Shown here piece after piece: positions 16,702 to 26,822 of a DNA stretch of 64,000 nucleotides. The position numbers and the translations under genes are program-made. Under the pieces are notes generated by a model. The model did not search any database. It saw only the letters and a program-made list of their open reading frames with translations, and was not told the origin of the DNA. Source of the DNA: Lagierella sp. (GTDB taxonomy: Bacteria; Bacillota; Clostridia; Tissierellales; Peptoniphilaceae); assembly GCF_029983815.1 (NCBI RefSeq), contig NZ_JASBYU010000002.1, positions 153,080-217,079 of the forward strand. The letters run 5' to 3'. Within the stretch, counting starts at the first letter, position 1; each line of letters opens with the position of its first letter.

Positions 16702-17040
16702 ATGGATAAGAAAAATTATATAGATGAAGATTTAGTAACTAAAGCCATGGACAATTTGCCTATAGAAGAAGATACATACGACTTAGCTGACTTCTATAAG
16801 ATGTTCTCTGACTCCACCAGGTTAAAAATACTTTTGACCCTGGGCAATGGAGAACTTTGTGTATCCGACTTGGCGTCGGTTTTAGGGATGGGCCAGTCGG
16901 CGGTAAGTCATCAGTTAAGGCTTTTAAAACAGGCAAGGATTGTAAGAAATAGACGAGAAGGAAAGGTAATCTACTATTCTCTTGACGATGAGCATATTAG
17001 CGAAATCATTCAAAGTGGACTAGATCATATATTGGAGTAG
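16702..17040 (+). CDS. ArsR/SmtB-family zinc-responsive repressor
   Basis: Winged-helix metal sensor, 112 residues from the ATG at 16702, which has AGGAGG at 16692-16697. The in-frame ATG at 16672 lacks a site. The winged helix spans DSTRLKILLTL, GELCVSDLASVLGMGQSAVSHQLRLL and VRNRREGKVIYYSL. The alpha-5 metal site of SmtB type is complete (Asp-x-His, then His and Glu in DEHISEIIQSGLDHILE), pointing to Zn(II). The alpha-3 site has only one of the two Cys used by CadC. It sits four bases before the P-type ATPase, so it likely represses both genes until zinc or cadmium rises. Confidence 0.9.
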   Translation: MDKKNYIDEDLVTKAMDNLPIEEDTYDLADFYKMFSDSTRLKILLTLGNGELCVSDLASVLGMGQSAVSHQLRLLKQARIVRNRREGKVIYYSLDDEHISEIIQSGLDHILE

Positions 17041-17043
17041 ATT

Positions 17044-19131
17044 ATGGAAATTATTTTAGAAGGATTGACCTGTGCAAATTGTGCAGGAAAGATAGAAAGG
17101 GAAATACAAAGTCTCCCCAATGTTAAGACTGCTACTGTAAATGTATTAAATAGCAGTTTGTTTGTGGAGACAGAAGATGGAAACTATGAAGAAGTCTTAG
17201 AGGAATCTAAGAAGATTGTGGATAGAATTGAGCCTGGGACAGGCTTTAAAGTTTTAAAGGAGGATATTGACCAGGAAGAAAATGAAGATAAGAAGGGTTT
17301 TAATGAAGATGTCTTGAAGATGCTCATCTCCATAGGCCTTATGGCGGTAGCCTTTTTCTTAAAAAATAAAAACGAAACCTTAAGTGCTATAGTTGAAATC
17401 ATTGCATACCTAGTTGTAGGATTTTCTGTGCTTAAGACCGCATTTATAAACATTTCGAAGGGACAGGTATTTGACGAGAACTTTTTAATGTCCGTTGCAA
17501 CTATCGGTGCCATCTTAATAGGACAGAGGGAAGAAGGGGTAATGGTTATGTTACTCTACTCCCTAGGGGAATATTTACAGGATAGGGCAGTGGATAGCTC
17601 CACCAAATCCATTAAATCCCTGGTTAAGATGAAACCGGAGTCTGGAAATCTAGTAGTGGACGGAGAAGTTAAAGTAGTTAAACCTGCCGTGTTAAAGGTA
17701 GGGGATATAATAAGAATCTTGCCTGGAGAAAAAATACCTGTGGATTCCATTGTCATATCTGGCAAGACTTCCTTGGACACTTCTTCGATAACAGGAGAAT
17801 CCATGCCAGTTGTTGTAGAAGAGGGAAGCAGGATAATCTCTGGTTCAATTAACAATGAAGGTGTTATAGAAGCTAGGGTTGAAAAGGAATACAGGGACTC
17901 AACGGTAAGTCAAATCCTAGACTTGGTTAAAAATGCAAGTAATAAAAAGTCGGAAACGGAAAATTTCATCACCGTTTTTGCTAGATACTATACGCCCATA
18001 GTGGTTTTGTTGGCTCTAATAATAGCTCTAGTGCCACCGCTTATCATAGACGAACCATTTAGAAAGTGGATATACACAGCACTTACATTTTTGGTTATAT
18101 CCTGCCCATGTGCCATGGTCATTTCCATACCACTTGCCTACTTTGCATCCATAGGAGTAAATTCCAAATATGGAGTTTTAGTAAAGGGTTCCAACTATAT
18201 AGAGTCCATGACCAAAGTGGATACTATTATTTTTGACAAGACTGGAACTTTAACAGAAGGAAGGTTTAAGGTTGTGGATGTAAAGGCTAACTCGGGAAGT
18301 GTAGAAGAGCTGCTCTCTATCGCAAAGAAGATGGAAGAAAACTCAAATCATCCCATTGCCAAGTCCATTAAAGAGTATTTTAATAAAGATATAGCCATGG
18401 AAATTAATGACATTGAAGATATTCCAGGAAGGGGAATGAAAGGTGTTCTAAATGGTGAAAAGATCCTTCTTGGAAACAGGACCTTGATGGAAGAAAATCA
18501 AATCCAAGTGGAAAAGGTCAACTCTCCTGGAACAATTATCTATCTAAGCAAGAATCAAGAAAATTTAGGACATATAGAAATTGCAGACACATTAAAGGAG
18601 GATGCTAAAAATTCTCTAGAGGAACTTAGGGACCAAGGCATAGAAAATAAGATTATGCTTACAGGTGACGGAAGGGAGTCTGCAGAAATATTTGCTAAGG
18701 ATCTGGGACTAAATGACTTTAAAGCCGACCTACTACCTCAGGACAAGGTTAGAATCTTTGAAGAGATAAAGGAAAGGGCAGAGGGTAAAGTGGCCTTTGT
18801 AGGTGATGGGGCAAATGATGCACCGGTTCTTAGAATCTCAGACGTTGGAATAGCCATGGGAGAATTTGGTTCAGACGCCGCCATCGATTCTGGCGATGTT
18901 ACCATAATGGGAACAGAGCTTAAAAAGCTCTCCCTATTTCATAGAATAGCCCAAAAGACCAAGCTTATAGCTTTAGAAAATATCATATTTGCCTTAACCA
19001 TCAAGGTTTTGGTTATGATACTTGGGGTCTTTGGACTTGCCAATATGTGGGCTGCAGTATTTGCCGATGTTGGAGTTTCATTATTGGCGGTATTAAACTC
19101 CTTGAGAATAATGTTCATAAAAGAAAACTAA
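17044..19131 (+). CDS. Zn/Cd/Pb-type P1B ATPase (heavy-metal exporter)
   Basis: Pumps divalent soft metals out of the cytoplasm. 695 residues. The N-terminal HMA domain has GLTCANCAGK (Cys10, Cys13). The translocation site SCPCAM is near residue 352, the phosphorylation motif DKTGTLTEG near 397, the HP motif NSNHPIAKS near 436, and the hinge GDGANDAPVL near 587. The last helices end ADVGVSLLAVLN, whose Asp fits the zinc subgroup. It follows the SmtB-like repressor closely and is followed by its own terminator: a self-regulated zinc/cadmium resistance pair of zntA/cadA type. Confidence 0.93.
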   Translation: MEIILEGLTCANCAGKIEREIQSLPNVKTATVNVLNSSLFVETEDGNYEEVLEESKKIVDRIEPGTGFKVLKEDIDQEENEDKKGFNEDVLKMLISIGLMAVAFFLKNKNETLSAIVEIIAYLVVGFSVLKTAFINISKGQVFDENFLMSVATIGAILIGQREEGVMVMLLYSLGEYLQDRAVDSSTKSIKSLVKMKPESGNLVVDGEVKVVKPAVLKVGDIIRILPGEKIPVDSIVISGKTSLDTSSITGESMPVVVEEGSRIISGSINNEGVIEARVEKEYRDSTVSQILDLVKNASNKKSETENFITVFARYYTPIVVLLALIIALVPPLIIDEPFRKWIYTALTFLVISCPCAMVISIPLAYFASIGVNSKYGVLVKGSNYIESMTKVDTIIFDKTGTLTEGRFKVVDVKANSGSVEELLSIAKKMEENSNHPIAKSIKEYFNKDIAMEINDIEDIPGRGMKGVLNGEKILLGNRTLMEENQIQVEKVNSPGTIIYLSKNQENLGHIEIADTLKEDAKNSLEELRDQGIENKIMLTGDGRESAEIFAKDLGLNDFKADLLPQDKVRIFEEIKERAEGKVAFVGDGANDAPVLRISDVGIAMGEFGSDAAIDSGDVTIMGTELKKLSLFHRIAQKTKLIALENIIFALTIKVLVMILGVFGLANMWAAVFADVGVSLLAVLNSLRIMFIKEN

Positions 19132-19163
19132 AGTAGAATCTGTAATTTAAAATAGATATAGAT

Positions 19164-19190
19164 AAACCCGGGAAGACTCCCGGGTTTTGT
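19164..19190 (+). terminator. Terminator of the metal ATPase gene
   Basis: A 10-bp perfect stem AAACCCGGGA (19164-19173) with TCCCGGGTTT (19178-19187), a four-base loop, then T. Confidence 0.88.
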
Positions 19191-19222
19191 AATGTCTATC
19201 AATTATTTCTTGTTTAATAATT

Positions 19223-20467
19223 CTATTCGTCTTTTTCCATAATCATCCTAAGGGCCTTAAAGAACTTAATCCTATTACCATAGTTAAGGGTTCCCAAGCG
19301 ATATATCTTGATGGAGATATAGGCAAGGAGGATTATCGCCAAAATCAAAAGGCCTAGGGAGATTATAAAATCTATTACAGGAATACTTATAAGGGTATAC
19401 CTGGTGAAAAACGCCATTGGACTAGAAAATGGAATCAAGGATGCAATTCTAAGCACAGGTGACTCCGGGGTCTGCATTGTAAAGTTTGTAACAATAAAAC
19501 TAAAAATGATTATTACAGACACTGGGCCAACAGCATTTGCAACTTCCTCAACCTTTGATACCAAAGCGCCAAGGGATGCAAATAGGAAGAGGTATAAAAG
19601 AAGTCCCAGAATATAGTAGACCATAAATACTGCCAAGACCTTTGCATTAAAGGAACCTTGAATAAACTCCAATAGTCCTGGTGGGTAGTAGGAAATATTT
19701 AGCTTGTATCCAACAAATAGAGCCAATATTATTAGGGACATTTGCATTACGGAGATTATAGCAGTTGCAAAGACCTTTCCAACTATAAGTCCCGTTGGTT
19801 TAGTGGTTGTAATTAGAATTTCCATAGTTCTGTCGGATTTTTCCCTAGCCACCAAAGTTGCAACTTGGTTTCCAAATAGGATTACCGTCATATAGACTAC
19901 AAACATTCCAAGGTATCCAGCTATAAATCCTGTTTGAGCATTTCTTCCCAGGGAGTTGGGATTTACTTCAAGGGTTATCTCTTCAGCTTCCTTTACAGCC
20001 TGTGGGTCTATTCCCCTTTCTTTAAGATTTTCATCCCTTAAATAGTTTTGACCATTATCCATTAGGGACTGGGTGATTTCATCTATTGAAAGGCCTTGGT
20101 TTCTGTAGTAACCATCTATATTTTGTTCGTCTTTAAATACAAATCCTGACTCCACCTTTTTAGACTTGATATCTTCTTTCATAGTTTCCAAGTCCTTATA
20201 TTCCTTTGTTTCATAGCCTTCCATGGAAGCCTTTATAAAATCTGAATTCACTTGACCATTTTCATTTATAAATCCTACTACTTGAGGTTTTCCCTTGCCC
20301 TGTCCTTCTGTGCCGCCTTCGTCGGCGGGCATGAAGTCTTGGGCAAACCTAGGAATAAAGGGTCCTGCAAATGCAAGTACAGCAAATATTATGGTTGTGA
20401 TTATTATGCTTTTTTGTTGAAGTCTATTTTTTAATTCAAATAGAAATATAACTAGTGTATCTCTCAT
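19223..20467 (-). CDS. ABC-2 family exporter permease (NatB-like)
   Basis: 414-residue integral membrane subunit. It has one N-terminal transmembrane helix (residues ~20-40), a long extracytoplasmic domain (~45-175), then five or more helices from ~185. The signature REKSDRTMEILITTTKP is typical of NatB/YhaP permeases. Its start codon touches the end of the ATPase gene, so the pair is translated together. NatAB relatives export sodium or toxic compounds; the substrate here is unknown. Confidence 0.88.
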   Translation of the reverse strand: MRDTLVIFLFELKNRLQQKSIIITTIIFAVLAFAGPFIPRFAQDFMPADEGGTEGQGKGKPQVVGFINENGQVNSDFIKASMEGYETKEYKDLETMKEDIKSKKVESGFVFKDEQNIDGYYRNQGLSIDEITQSLMDNGQNYLRDENLKERGIDPQAVKEAEEITLEVNPNSLGRNAQTGFIAGYLGMFVVYMTVILFGNQVATLVAREKSDRTMEILITTTKPTGLIVGKVFATAIISVMQMSLIILALFVGYKLNISYYPPGLLEFIQGSFNAKVLAVFMVYYILGLLLYLFLFASLGALVSKVEEVANAVGPVSVIIIFSFIVTNFTMQTPESPVLRIASLIPFSSPMAFFTRYTLISIPVIDFIISLGLLILAIILLAYISIKIYRLGTLNYGNRIKFFKALRMIMEKDE

Positions 20468-21390
20468 TATACATTTGCTCCTTTCCTAGAGTTTACTTCC
20501 TCATCCAATTTAATAAAGATATCCTCCAATGAAGGAATGTAGTCGGAAAAACTTTCAACCACAAAGCCCTTATCCAGTATATTCCTTAAGAAATTAGAAG
20601 AATCGGTTGAAGTTAAAGTTACAATATTGGATTTTTCATCAAATTCCACATTTGTAGCACCAGCCTGTTTTAAAATTTGGTCGACATCTTCATCTAAACC
20701 AGAAATATTTATTCTATATCTGCCATTGCCATAACGATTTTGCAAATCCTTTAAGTTGTCAGAAAGTATTATCTGTCCATCCTTAATAAAAGTGATATCG
20801 TCACAGAATTCTTCAACATAGGACATCTGGTGACTGGAGAAGATTACAAGTTTTCCCTTTGCAATTAAATTTCGGATTATATTCTTTAATACCGATGCAT
20901 TGACTGGGTCCAAACCGCTAAAGGGCTCATCTAGGATTACAATATCTGGATCGTCTATTATAGCCTGTAAAATTTGAACTTTTTGTTGGTTTCCCTTGGA
21001 TAAGGTATCTAGATTTTGTTTCATATACCCCTCCAATTCCACCTCTTTTAATAAATTTTTAGCAGATTCCTTGGCATCGCTTTTATTCATTCCCTTTAAC
21101 TCTCCTAGATAGGTCAGTTGAGTTAAAATTGGAATCTTGCCATAGAGTCCACGTTCCTCTGGAAGATAGCCAATCTTGTAGTCGGATCTTTTAAACTTTT
21201 TGCCATCAAGTAGTATTTCGCCACTATCTGGCTTAAAAACATTCATCAAAGTTCTAATAGTCGTAGTCTTACCTGCACCGTTTCTTCCGAGAAAACCCAT
21301 AGCTCTACCGCTTTCTATGGAAAAGTTTACATTGTGTAAGATCTCTTTTCCGGAAAAGGATTTGCAGACATCCTTAAGTTCAAGCTTCAT
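20467..21390 (-). CDS. ABC transporter ATP-binding protein (NatA-like)
   Basis: 307-residue ATPase of the exporter above. Walker A GRNGAGKTTTIR near residue 36, signature LSKGNQQKVQ near 133, Walker B IVILDEPFSGLDP near 155 and the switch His in SSHQMS. The C-terminal ~80 residues form the extra domain typical of NatA/DRA-type subunits. It overlaps the upstream yaiI-family gene by 11 bp and meets the permease gene, in a minus-strand run that begins at ddl. Confidence 0.92.
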   Translation of the reverse strand: MKLELKDVCKSFSGKEILHNVNFSIESGRAMGFLGRNGAGKTTTIRTLMNVFKPDSGEILLDGKKFKRSDYKIGYLPEERGLYGKIPILTQLTYLGELKGMNKSDAKESAKNLLKEVELEGYMKQNLDTLSKGNQQKVQILQAIIDDPDIVILDEPFSGLDPVNASVLKNIIRNLIAKGKLVIFSSHQMSYVEEFCDDITFIKDGQIILSDNLKDLQNRYGNGRYRINISGLDEDVDQILKQAGATNVEFDEKSNIVTLTSTDSSNFLRNILDKGFVVESFSDYIPSLEDIFIKLDEEVNSRKGANV

Positions 21391-21826
21391 ATTTACCTCC
21401 TGTCAATTTGGATAAGAGAACCCTTTCAAAATCGTCGTCATTTTGCTGGCTTCTCTTTTTATGTCTTATTCTATAGATATTGTTTTTTCTTTCCCTTTGA
21501 GAAATATGTCTTTGAAATAAAAATGCATTCACATTATATTCATTGATAATCTCTCCATAAAAATTGATAACAGTTACATCTTTCCCCAAGACCACGGAAG
21601 CAAGCCCCATGTCATTGGTGATTAAGAAGTCTCCATCTTCGATTCTATTGGCTATAAAAAGATCGGCAGAGTCTTTTTCTGAATCCACAGTGACACAGTT
21701 CTCTTCAGGGAGATTTAGCTCATGGCAAAAGTCCTTTACCACCATGTATTCAATACCCTTTTTTTCACAAATATTTTTAATAATGGAGATGACTGGGCAG
21801 CTATCTCCATCTACATAAATAATCAT
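21380..21826 (-). CDS. YaiI/YqxD family protein (DUF188)
   Basis: 148-residue cytoplasmic protein with a PIN-like fold. The opening MIIYVDGDSCPV is diagnostic of the UPF0178/YaiI family, followed by the acidic DSEKDSADLFIANRI and TNDMGLASVVL. Putative nuclease, but not experimentally settled. It lies between murF and the ABC exporter genes, overlapping the latter slightly. Confidence 0.9.
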   Translation of the reverse strand: MIIYVDGDSCPVISIIKNICEKKGIEYMVVKDFCHELNLPEENCVTVDSEKDSADLFIANRIEDGDFLITNDMGLASVVLGKDVTVINFYGEIINEYNVNAFLFQRHISQRERKNNIYRIRHKKRSQQNDDDFERVLLSKLTGGKYEA

Positions 21827-21835
21827 ATATACCTC

Positions 21836-23218
21836 TTATAAGGATTTTCCATATTCTTCTAGTCTTTGTACAATCTCTTCTAGTTTCATTGCCCTAGAGG
21901 CTTTTACCATAACTAGGGTATTAGGAGTTAAAATTTCTTTCAACTTGATTAACAAATCCTCCTTGGACTCAAAGTGAAAACACCTTTCCTCTGGGAAGTT
22001 AAGCTTAGCAGCTTTGTAAATGTTTTTTGCCAATTCCCCAATGGTCAATACATAGTCTAAACTACTTGGATCCAGTTCATCGGCGATATCCTTATGGATT
22101 TGGACTTCGTTTACACCAAGCTCCAACATATCTCCTATGATGGCGATTTTTTTATCGTAGCCCTTTAGACTGTAAACCGTCTTTAGACAAGCTTCCAAAG
22201 ACTGAGGATTTGACTTGTAAGAGTCATTTAAAATATCGAAGGTCTTTAAGTGGATAAGCTCATTGCGCATACCCGTCAAGTCGATGTCCGTAAGTCCCTT
22301 TGCAATTGATGGGTAATCCAATTTAAAGAATTCAGCTATGATTATAGCTATACCGCCATTGTACATTTGATGATAACCAAGTAGTGGCACAGAATAGATA
22401 TGGTTATCCAAGGAGAAAGTGGTTCCAGAAGCATCTGCTGTTCCTGGTTCAATGACAAAGTCACAGCCTTCTCCCGTACCATAGGTTAAAGTGGATTCAG
22501 GAAGTTTAAACTCCTTAACTACTTTACGAAGTACAGGGTCATCACAATTGTAAAGGAAGATTCCATCTTCGCTTAAACCCTCTAATATCTCTAGTTTTGC
22601 CCTTGCAATATTCTCCTTGGTCTTTAACTTCAATAGATGTGAGTCGCCGATATTGGTGATAATTGCATAGTCGGGACGACATATATCCGTCAATAGTGCA
22701 ATATCTCCAAATTTTTCCGTTCCAAGTTCCAAAACTGCCACTTCACAGTCCTCGTCTAAGGAGAATATGGTCTTTGGCAAACCGTATTCGTTATTATAAT
22801 TTCTTTCGGTTTTTTGTACCTTATATTTTTGTTTTAATAACCCAGCAATGATATCCTTTGTAGTCGTCTTGCCATTGCTACCAGTAAGGGCAACCACCTT
22901 ACAATCCAAGGAAAGTCGGTAGCTCTTTGCCAATTGGACCATGGCATCAAAACTATTTTCAACTAGGATTACAGGAATGTCATTTCTAGGCAAAAACCTC
23001 TTTTTCTCCCAGATAATTGCCCCGGCACCCTTGTCCAATGCATCGAAGGCAAAGTCATGGCCGTCAAAATTTTCTCCAACTATGGGAATGAAAAGATTAT
23101 CCTTTTCTACAGATCTTGAGTCTGTGGAGACACCTTTAATCAAAACATCCCTATGGGATATATTGTAAAGCTCTCCATTGCACATAGTTGCAATGTCTAA
23201 TAGTTTTCTCTCAATCAT
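21836..23218 (-). CDS. murF: UDP-N-acetylmuramoyl-tripeptide--D-alanyl-D-alanine ligase
   Basis: Adds D-Ala-D-Ala to the UDP-MurNAc-tripeptide, the last cytoplasmic step of peptidoglycan precursor synthesis. 460 residues, with Mur ligase N domain, ATP loop ALTGSNGKTTTKD near residue 110, the YNNEYGLPKT and ELGTEKFGDIA segments, and IGDMLELG in the C domain. It overlaps ddl by one base (TAATG), so the enzyme making D-Ala-D-Ala and the one using it are coupled. Confidence 0.96.
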   Translation of the reverse strand: MIERKLLDIATMCNGELYNISHRDVLIKGVSTDSRSVEKDNLFIPIVGENFDGHDFAFDALDKGAGAIIWEKKRFLPRNDIPVILVENSFDAMVQLAKSYRLSLDCKVVALTGSNGKTTTKDIIAGLLKQKYKVQKTERNYNNEYGLPKTIFSLDEDCEVAVLELGTEKFGDIALLTDICRPDYAIITNIGDSHLLKLKTKENIARAKLEILEGLSEDGIFLYNCDDPVLRKVVKEFKLPESTLTYGTGEGCDFVIEPGTADASGTTFSLDNHIYSVPLLGYHQMYNGGIAIIIAEFFKLDYPSIAKGLTDIDLTGMRNELIHLKTFDILNDSYKSNPQSLEACLKTVYSLKGYDKKIAIIGDMLELGVNEVQIHKDIADELDPSSLDYVLTIGELAKNIYKAAKLNFPEERCFHFESKEDLLIKLKEILTPNTLVMVKASRAMKLEEIVQRLEEYGKSL

Positions 23219-24288
23219 TATATTTCCCTTATAAGTTCCTTATCCTTATTATACCTTTCTATTGCATAATCTATGAGTTTCTCCAAAAGTTGAGGAAACT
23301 CAGTTCCGTCAGTAACCTTCCAAAGCATGGTGCTCATGGAGTGGTTGGTCATACCAGGAGCGGTATTTATTTCGTTTACCAACATCTTTCTATCGCTATC
23401 CCTTAAGAATATATCTACCCTAGCAAAGCCAGAACAATTGCAAAGAGTGTAAACTTTTTTTGCCAAATCCTGAACTTTTTTTGTCTCCCCTTCACGAAGT
23501 TCAAAGGGCACTATATGAATAGTGCTATCGTCAAAGTACTTGCTTTCATAGTTATAAAACTCCTGTTGAACTCTGGATACACCAGGTAGGGAGGCGATTG
23601 GGTCGTCGTTTCCTATAACTGAAACCTGTAACTCGTCACCTTGGATAGCCTCTTCCAATAGGACTTTATTGTCAAACTTCAAAGCCTCTTCGATAGCTTC
23701 TTTTAACATATCCTCTTCTACAACCTTGGTAACACCAATGGATGACCCGGAGTTACAAGGTTTTACAAAAATCGGCAAGCCCAAATATTTGACTATTTCA
23801 TCACTATTTTCCAAAGCTTCCCTGTAGTTAAGTTTAGTTACAACTTTAAACTTTGCTTGTGGTATACCATTTTCTTCATAGACTTCGTTTGAAAGGGACT
23901 TATCCATACAAACTGCAGAAGCAAGTACTGAATTTCCCACATAAGGAGCATCTAAAATCTCCAAGAAGCCTTGTAGTTCGCCGTTTTCTCCATAAGTACC
24001 ATGGACTATTGGGAAGAACACATTGTCCTCTTCCTCTTTATAATAATCAGTTAAAAACTTGGAAATAGAACCGCAAAGGCTGTCGCTACTTTCCAGTTTT
24101 AATTGGTTATAGTCCTCTATGAAGTCCCTACATTCACCATAGGGAATCCAACGTCCCTTTTTGTCTACATATAGAGGATATACTCTAAATTTTTTTCTGT
24201 CCAATCCATTGATTACATTTTGAGCAGAAAGGATGGACACTTCGTGCTCAACGGATATTCCACCGTAGATTACATATATATTTTTCAA
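23218..24288 (-). CDS. ddl: D-alanine--D-alanine ligase
   Basis: ATP-grasp enzyme joining two D-alanines. 356 residues. It has YGGISVEHEVSILSA at the N-terminus, HGTYGENGELQGFLE, the KPCNSGSSIGV ATP loop, the YNYESKYFDDST segment and EINTAPGMTNHS at the metal/D-Ala site, consistent with a true D-Ala rather than D-Lac ligase. The start is TTG behind CAGGAGA. It begins the minus-strand wall/exporter run and has a good promoter. Confidence 0.96.
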   Translation of the reverse strand: MKNIYVIYGGISVEHEVSILSAQNVINGLDRKKFRVYPLYVDKKGRWIPYGECRDFIEDYNQLKLESSDSLCGSISKFLTDYYKEEEDNVFFPIVHGTYGENGELQGFLEILDAPYVGNSVLASAVCMDKSLSNEVYEENGIPQAKFKVVTKLNYREALENSDEIVKYLGLPIFVKPCNSGSSIGVTKVVEEDMLKEAIEEALKFDNKVLLEEAIQGDELQVSVIGNDDPIASLPGVSRVQQEFYNYESKYFDDSTIHIVPFELREGETKKVQDLAKKVYTLCNCSGFARVDIFLRDSDRKMLVNEINTAPGMTNHSMSTMLWKVTDGTEFPQLLEKLIDYAIERYNKDKELIREI

Positions 24289-24321
24289 ATTTTACTGTCT
24301 CCTGTTCCTCTGAATAGGTTT

Positions 24322-24350
24322 ATAATACTATAAGTTTGCTGTCTTTTCAA
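24322..24350 (-). promoter_or_regulatory. Promoter of ddl-murF run
   Basis: Minus strand TTGAAA (24350-24345), a 17-bp spacer and TATTAT (24327-24322). The divergent glgP side has a TATAAT at 24362-24367 without a well-spaced -35. Confidence 0.75.
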
Positions 24351-24433
24351 TTTAAGTATACTATAATATAAATTAAGGGGTATATTACTGTAGGGTATCC
24401 TGAAAAAAAGAGGACTTATAAATGGAGGTTCAA

Positions 24434-26794
24434 ATGACTCAAAGACGACTTATTGATATAGTAGAAGATTTGATTAAGTACAAGACCGGTAAAGAGATTA
24501 ATGAAGTGGGAACAGTTGAAAAGTATGATGGACTTTCATTGGCGATAATGTCAAGGATTAATGAAGATTGGATTAAAACTAGAAAAGAAGACAAGTACAA
24601 TAGAAAGGCCTATTATTTCTCAGCGGAGTTTTTAATAGGAAGGTCCATGGGAAATAATATTTTAAACTATGGAATTTATGACGAGGTAAAAGAGGCTTTA
24701 GATAAACTTAAAGTGTCCTTGGGCACCATTGAAGATGTTGAAGAGGACCCGGCCCTTGGAAATGGAGGACTGGGAAGGCTGGCAGCTTGCTTTATGGAGT
24801 CTGCTGCTACAGAAAACTTGCCACTTCAAGGATATGGAGTTAGATATTCTCAAGGGCTCTTTAAACAGTCCTTCCAAGAGGGATTTCAAAGGGAAGAGGG
24901 GGATGACTGGACTGCCCTTGGAGACAATTGGTCCGTTAGAAGACAGGCGGATACAAAAATTGTAAAATTCAAAGATCAAATGGTATATGCAGTTCCCTAT
25001 GACAGTCCTGTAATAGGCTATAGGTCTGGAAGGGTTAACACCTTGAGACTATGGCAGGCAGAGGCGGTAGATGGATTTAACTTTATGAAATTCAACAACT
25101 TCCAATACGACGACTCCATGTCTGCAAAGAATAGGGCAGAGGACATAACCAGAGTGCTCTATCCAAATGACTCACAAAAAGCGGGAAAGATTTTAAGGAT
25201 TAAGCAACAATATTTCTTCGTATCTGCATCCATTCAAGATATGGTAGCAAGGTATAAGAAAAATTATCCCCTTGATATCAAGTTTAAAAACTTTCCAAAG
25301 TATCATATCATTCAGCTAAACGACACCCATCCAGTTATGGCCATACCAGAGCTTATGAAAGTGCTTATGGATGAAAACTTTTTGTCCTGGGATGATGCAT
25401 GGAAGATTACCAGTGAAGTATTTGCCTTTACAAACCACACCATCTTGGAAGAGGCTATGGAAAAATGGACTGAGGATATTTTAGATACCACCAACCCAAG
25501 GTGCCTAGAGATAATTAGAGAAATAGATAGAAGGTTTAAGGAAGAGTTAAAGAGAAGGGGATATTCTCCAGAGACCATAGACCATTTGGCAATCATATCA
25601 AATGGACTTGTTAAGATGGCAAACCTTGCAATCTATACATCTATAAAGGTAAATGGGGTTGCAAAACTTCATACGGAGATTTTAAAGCAGGAAACTTTAA
25701 GGGACTGGTACGAATTATATCCAAATAAATTTTTAAACAAGACCAACGGTATAACGCCTAGAAGATGGCTACTTTATAGTAACCCAGAACTTGCATCCTA
25801 TATAACTGAACTCTTTGGCGACGACAGTTGGACCAAGGATCTTTCTAAATTGAAGGATTTGGAAAAATATGTAGATGATGAGGATGTGCTTGATAAAATT
25901 TGGGAGATAAAACAAAACAACAAGGCCAAGTTAGCAAGATATATCAAGTCCAATGAGGGAATTGACATAGACCCGGATTCTATCTTCGACATTCAAGTAA
26001 AGAGAATCCATGAATATAAAAGGCAGCTTTTAAATGCCCTTCATATCGTATATCTATATCACACCATCAAGGAACATCCAGAAATAGATATACCAAAGAG
26101 AACCTTTATATTTGGAGGAAAGGCTGCACCAGGTTACTTTAGAGCAAAATCCATTATAAAATTTATTAACGAGGTTGCAAAGCTGGTTAATAACGACCCA
26201 GTGGTATCTAAGAAGATAAAGGTGGTATTCGTGGAAAACTTCCGTGTTACCTACGGTGAGAAGATATATCCTGCTTGTGATATTTCAGAACAGATCTCAA
26301 CTGCAGGGAAAGAGGCTTCTGGAACAGGTAATATGAAATTTATGCTAAATGGAGCTTTAACCCTTGGAACCTTTGACGGTGCCAATATCGAGATATTCCA
26401 TGAGGCAGGGGTAGAGAACAACTTTTTATTTGGAGCTAAGGTGGAAGAACTACGCCAAATCGAAGACACTTACAACCCTAGAGAGCTTTACGAAAAGGAT
26501 CCTATCCTAAAGAGGACAGTTGACACCTTGCTTTCAGATGAAATAAATGACAATGGTTCCTATATGTTTCTAGAAATTTACAATGCACTAGTAAATGAGA
26601 GAAATCCATATGCTGACAATTACTTTGTCCTATATGACTTCCATGAGTATAGAAAGGCCCATGAGAAGATAAATGAAGCATATAGGGATAAGAGAGACTG
26701 GGCAAGAAAGAGTTTGATGAATATTGCAAATGCCGGCAAGTTCTCCTCTGATAGAACCATCAGGGAATATGCCGATGAGATATGGAATATCTAG
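24434..26794 (+). CDS. glgP: Glycogen/alpha-glucan phosphorylase
   Basis: PLP enzyme releasing glucose-1-phosphate from alpha-1,4-glucans. About 786 residues. Motifs include EDPALGNGGLGRLAACFMES, the QLNDTHPVMAIPE region, NGITPRRWL, RIHEYKRQLLNALH and the PLP-lysine site EASGTGNMKFMLNGALT (Lys near 634). I favour ATG 24434, where GGAGG sits five bases upstream. The in-frame ATG at 24422 is an alternative. Glycogen synthesis genes are not nearby, so it may serve stored glycogen elsewhere or imported maltodextrin. The unknown gene 28 bp downstream probably shares its transcript. Confidence 0.95.
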   Translation: MTQRRLIDIVEDLIKYKTGKEINEVGTVEKYDGLSLAIMSRINEDWIKTRKEDKYNRKAYYFSAEFLIGRSMGNNILNYGIYDEVKEALDKLKVSLGTIEDVEEDPALGNGGLGRLAACFMESAATENLPLQGYGVRYSQGLFKQSFQEGFQREEGDDWTALGDNWSVRRQADTKIVKFKDQMVYAVPYDSPVIGYRSGRVNTLRLWQAEAVDGFNFMKFNNFQYDDSMSAKNRAEDITRVLYPNDSQKAGKILRIKQQYFFVSASIQDMVARYKKNYPLDIKFKNFPKYHIIQLNDTHPVMAIPELMKVLMDENFLSWDDAWKITSEVFAFTNHTILEEAMEKWTEDILDTTNPRCLEIIREIDRRFKEELKRRGYSPETIDHLAIISNGLVKMANLAIYTSIKVNGVAKLHTEILKQETLRDWYELYPNKFLNKTNGITPRRWLLYSNPELASYITELFGDDSWTKDLSKLKDLEKYVDDEDVLDKIWEIKQNNKAKLARYIKSNEGIDIDPDSIFDIQVKRIHEYKRQLLNALHIVYLYHTIKEHPEIDIPKRTFIFGGKAAPGYFRAKSIIKFINEVAKLVNNDPVVSKKIKVVFVENFRVTYGEKIYPACDISEQISTAGKEASGTGNMKFMLNGALTLGTFDGANIEIFHEAGVENNFLFGAKVEELRQIEDTYNPRELYEKDPILKRTVDTLLSDEINDNGSYMFLEIYNALVNERNPYADNYFVLYDFHEYRKAHEKINEAYRDKRDWARKSLMNIANAGKFSSDRTIREYADEIWNI

Positions 26795-26822
26795 TTAATC
26801 TATAAAGAAGGGAGGGAGATTT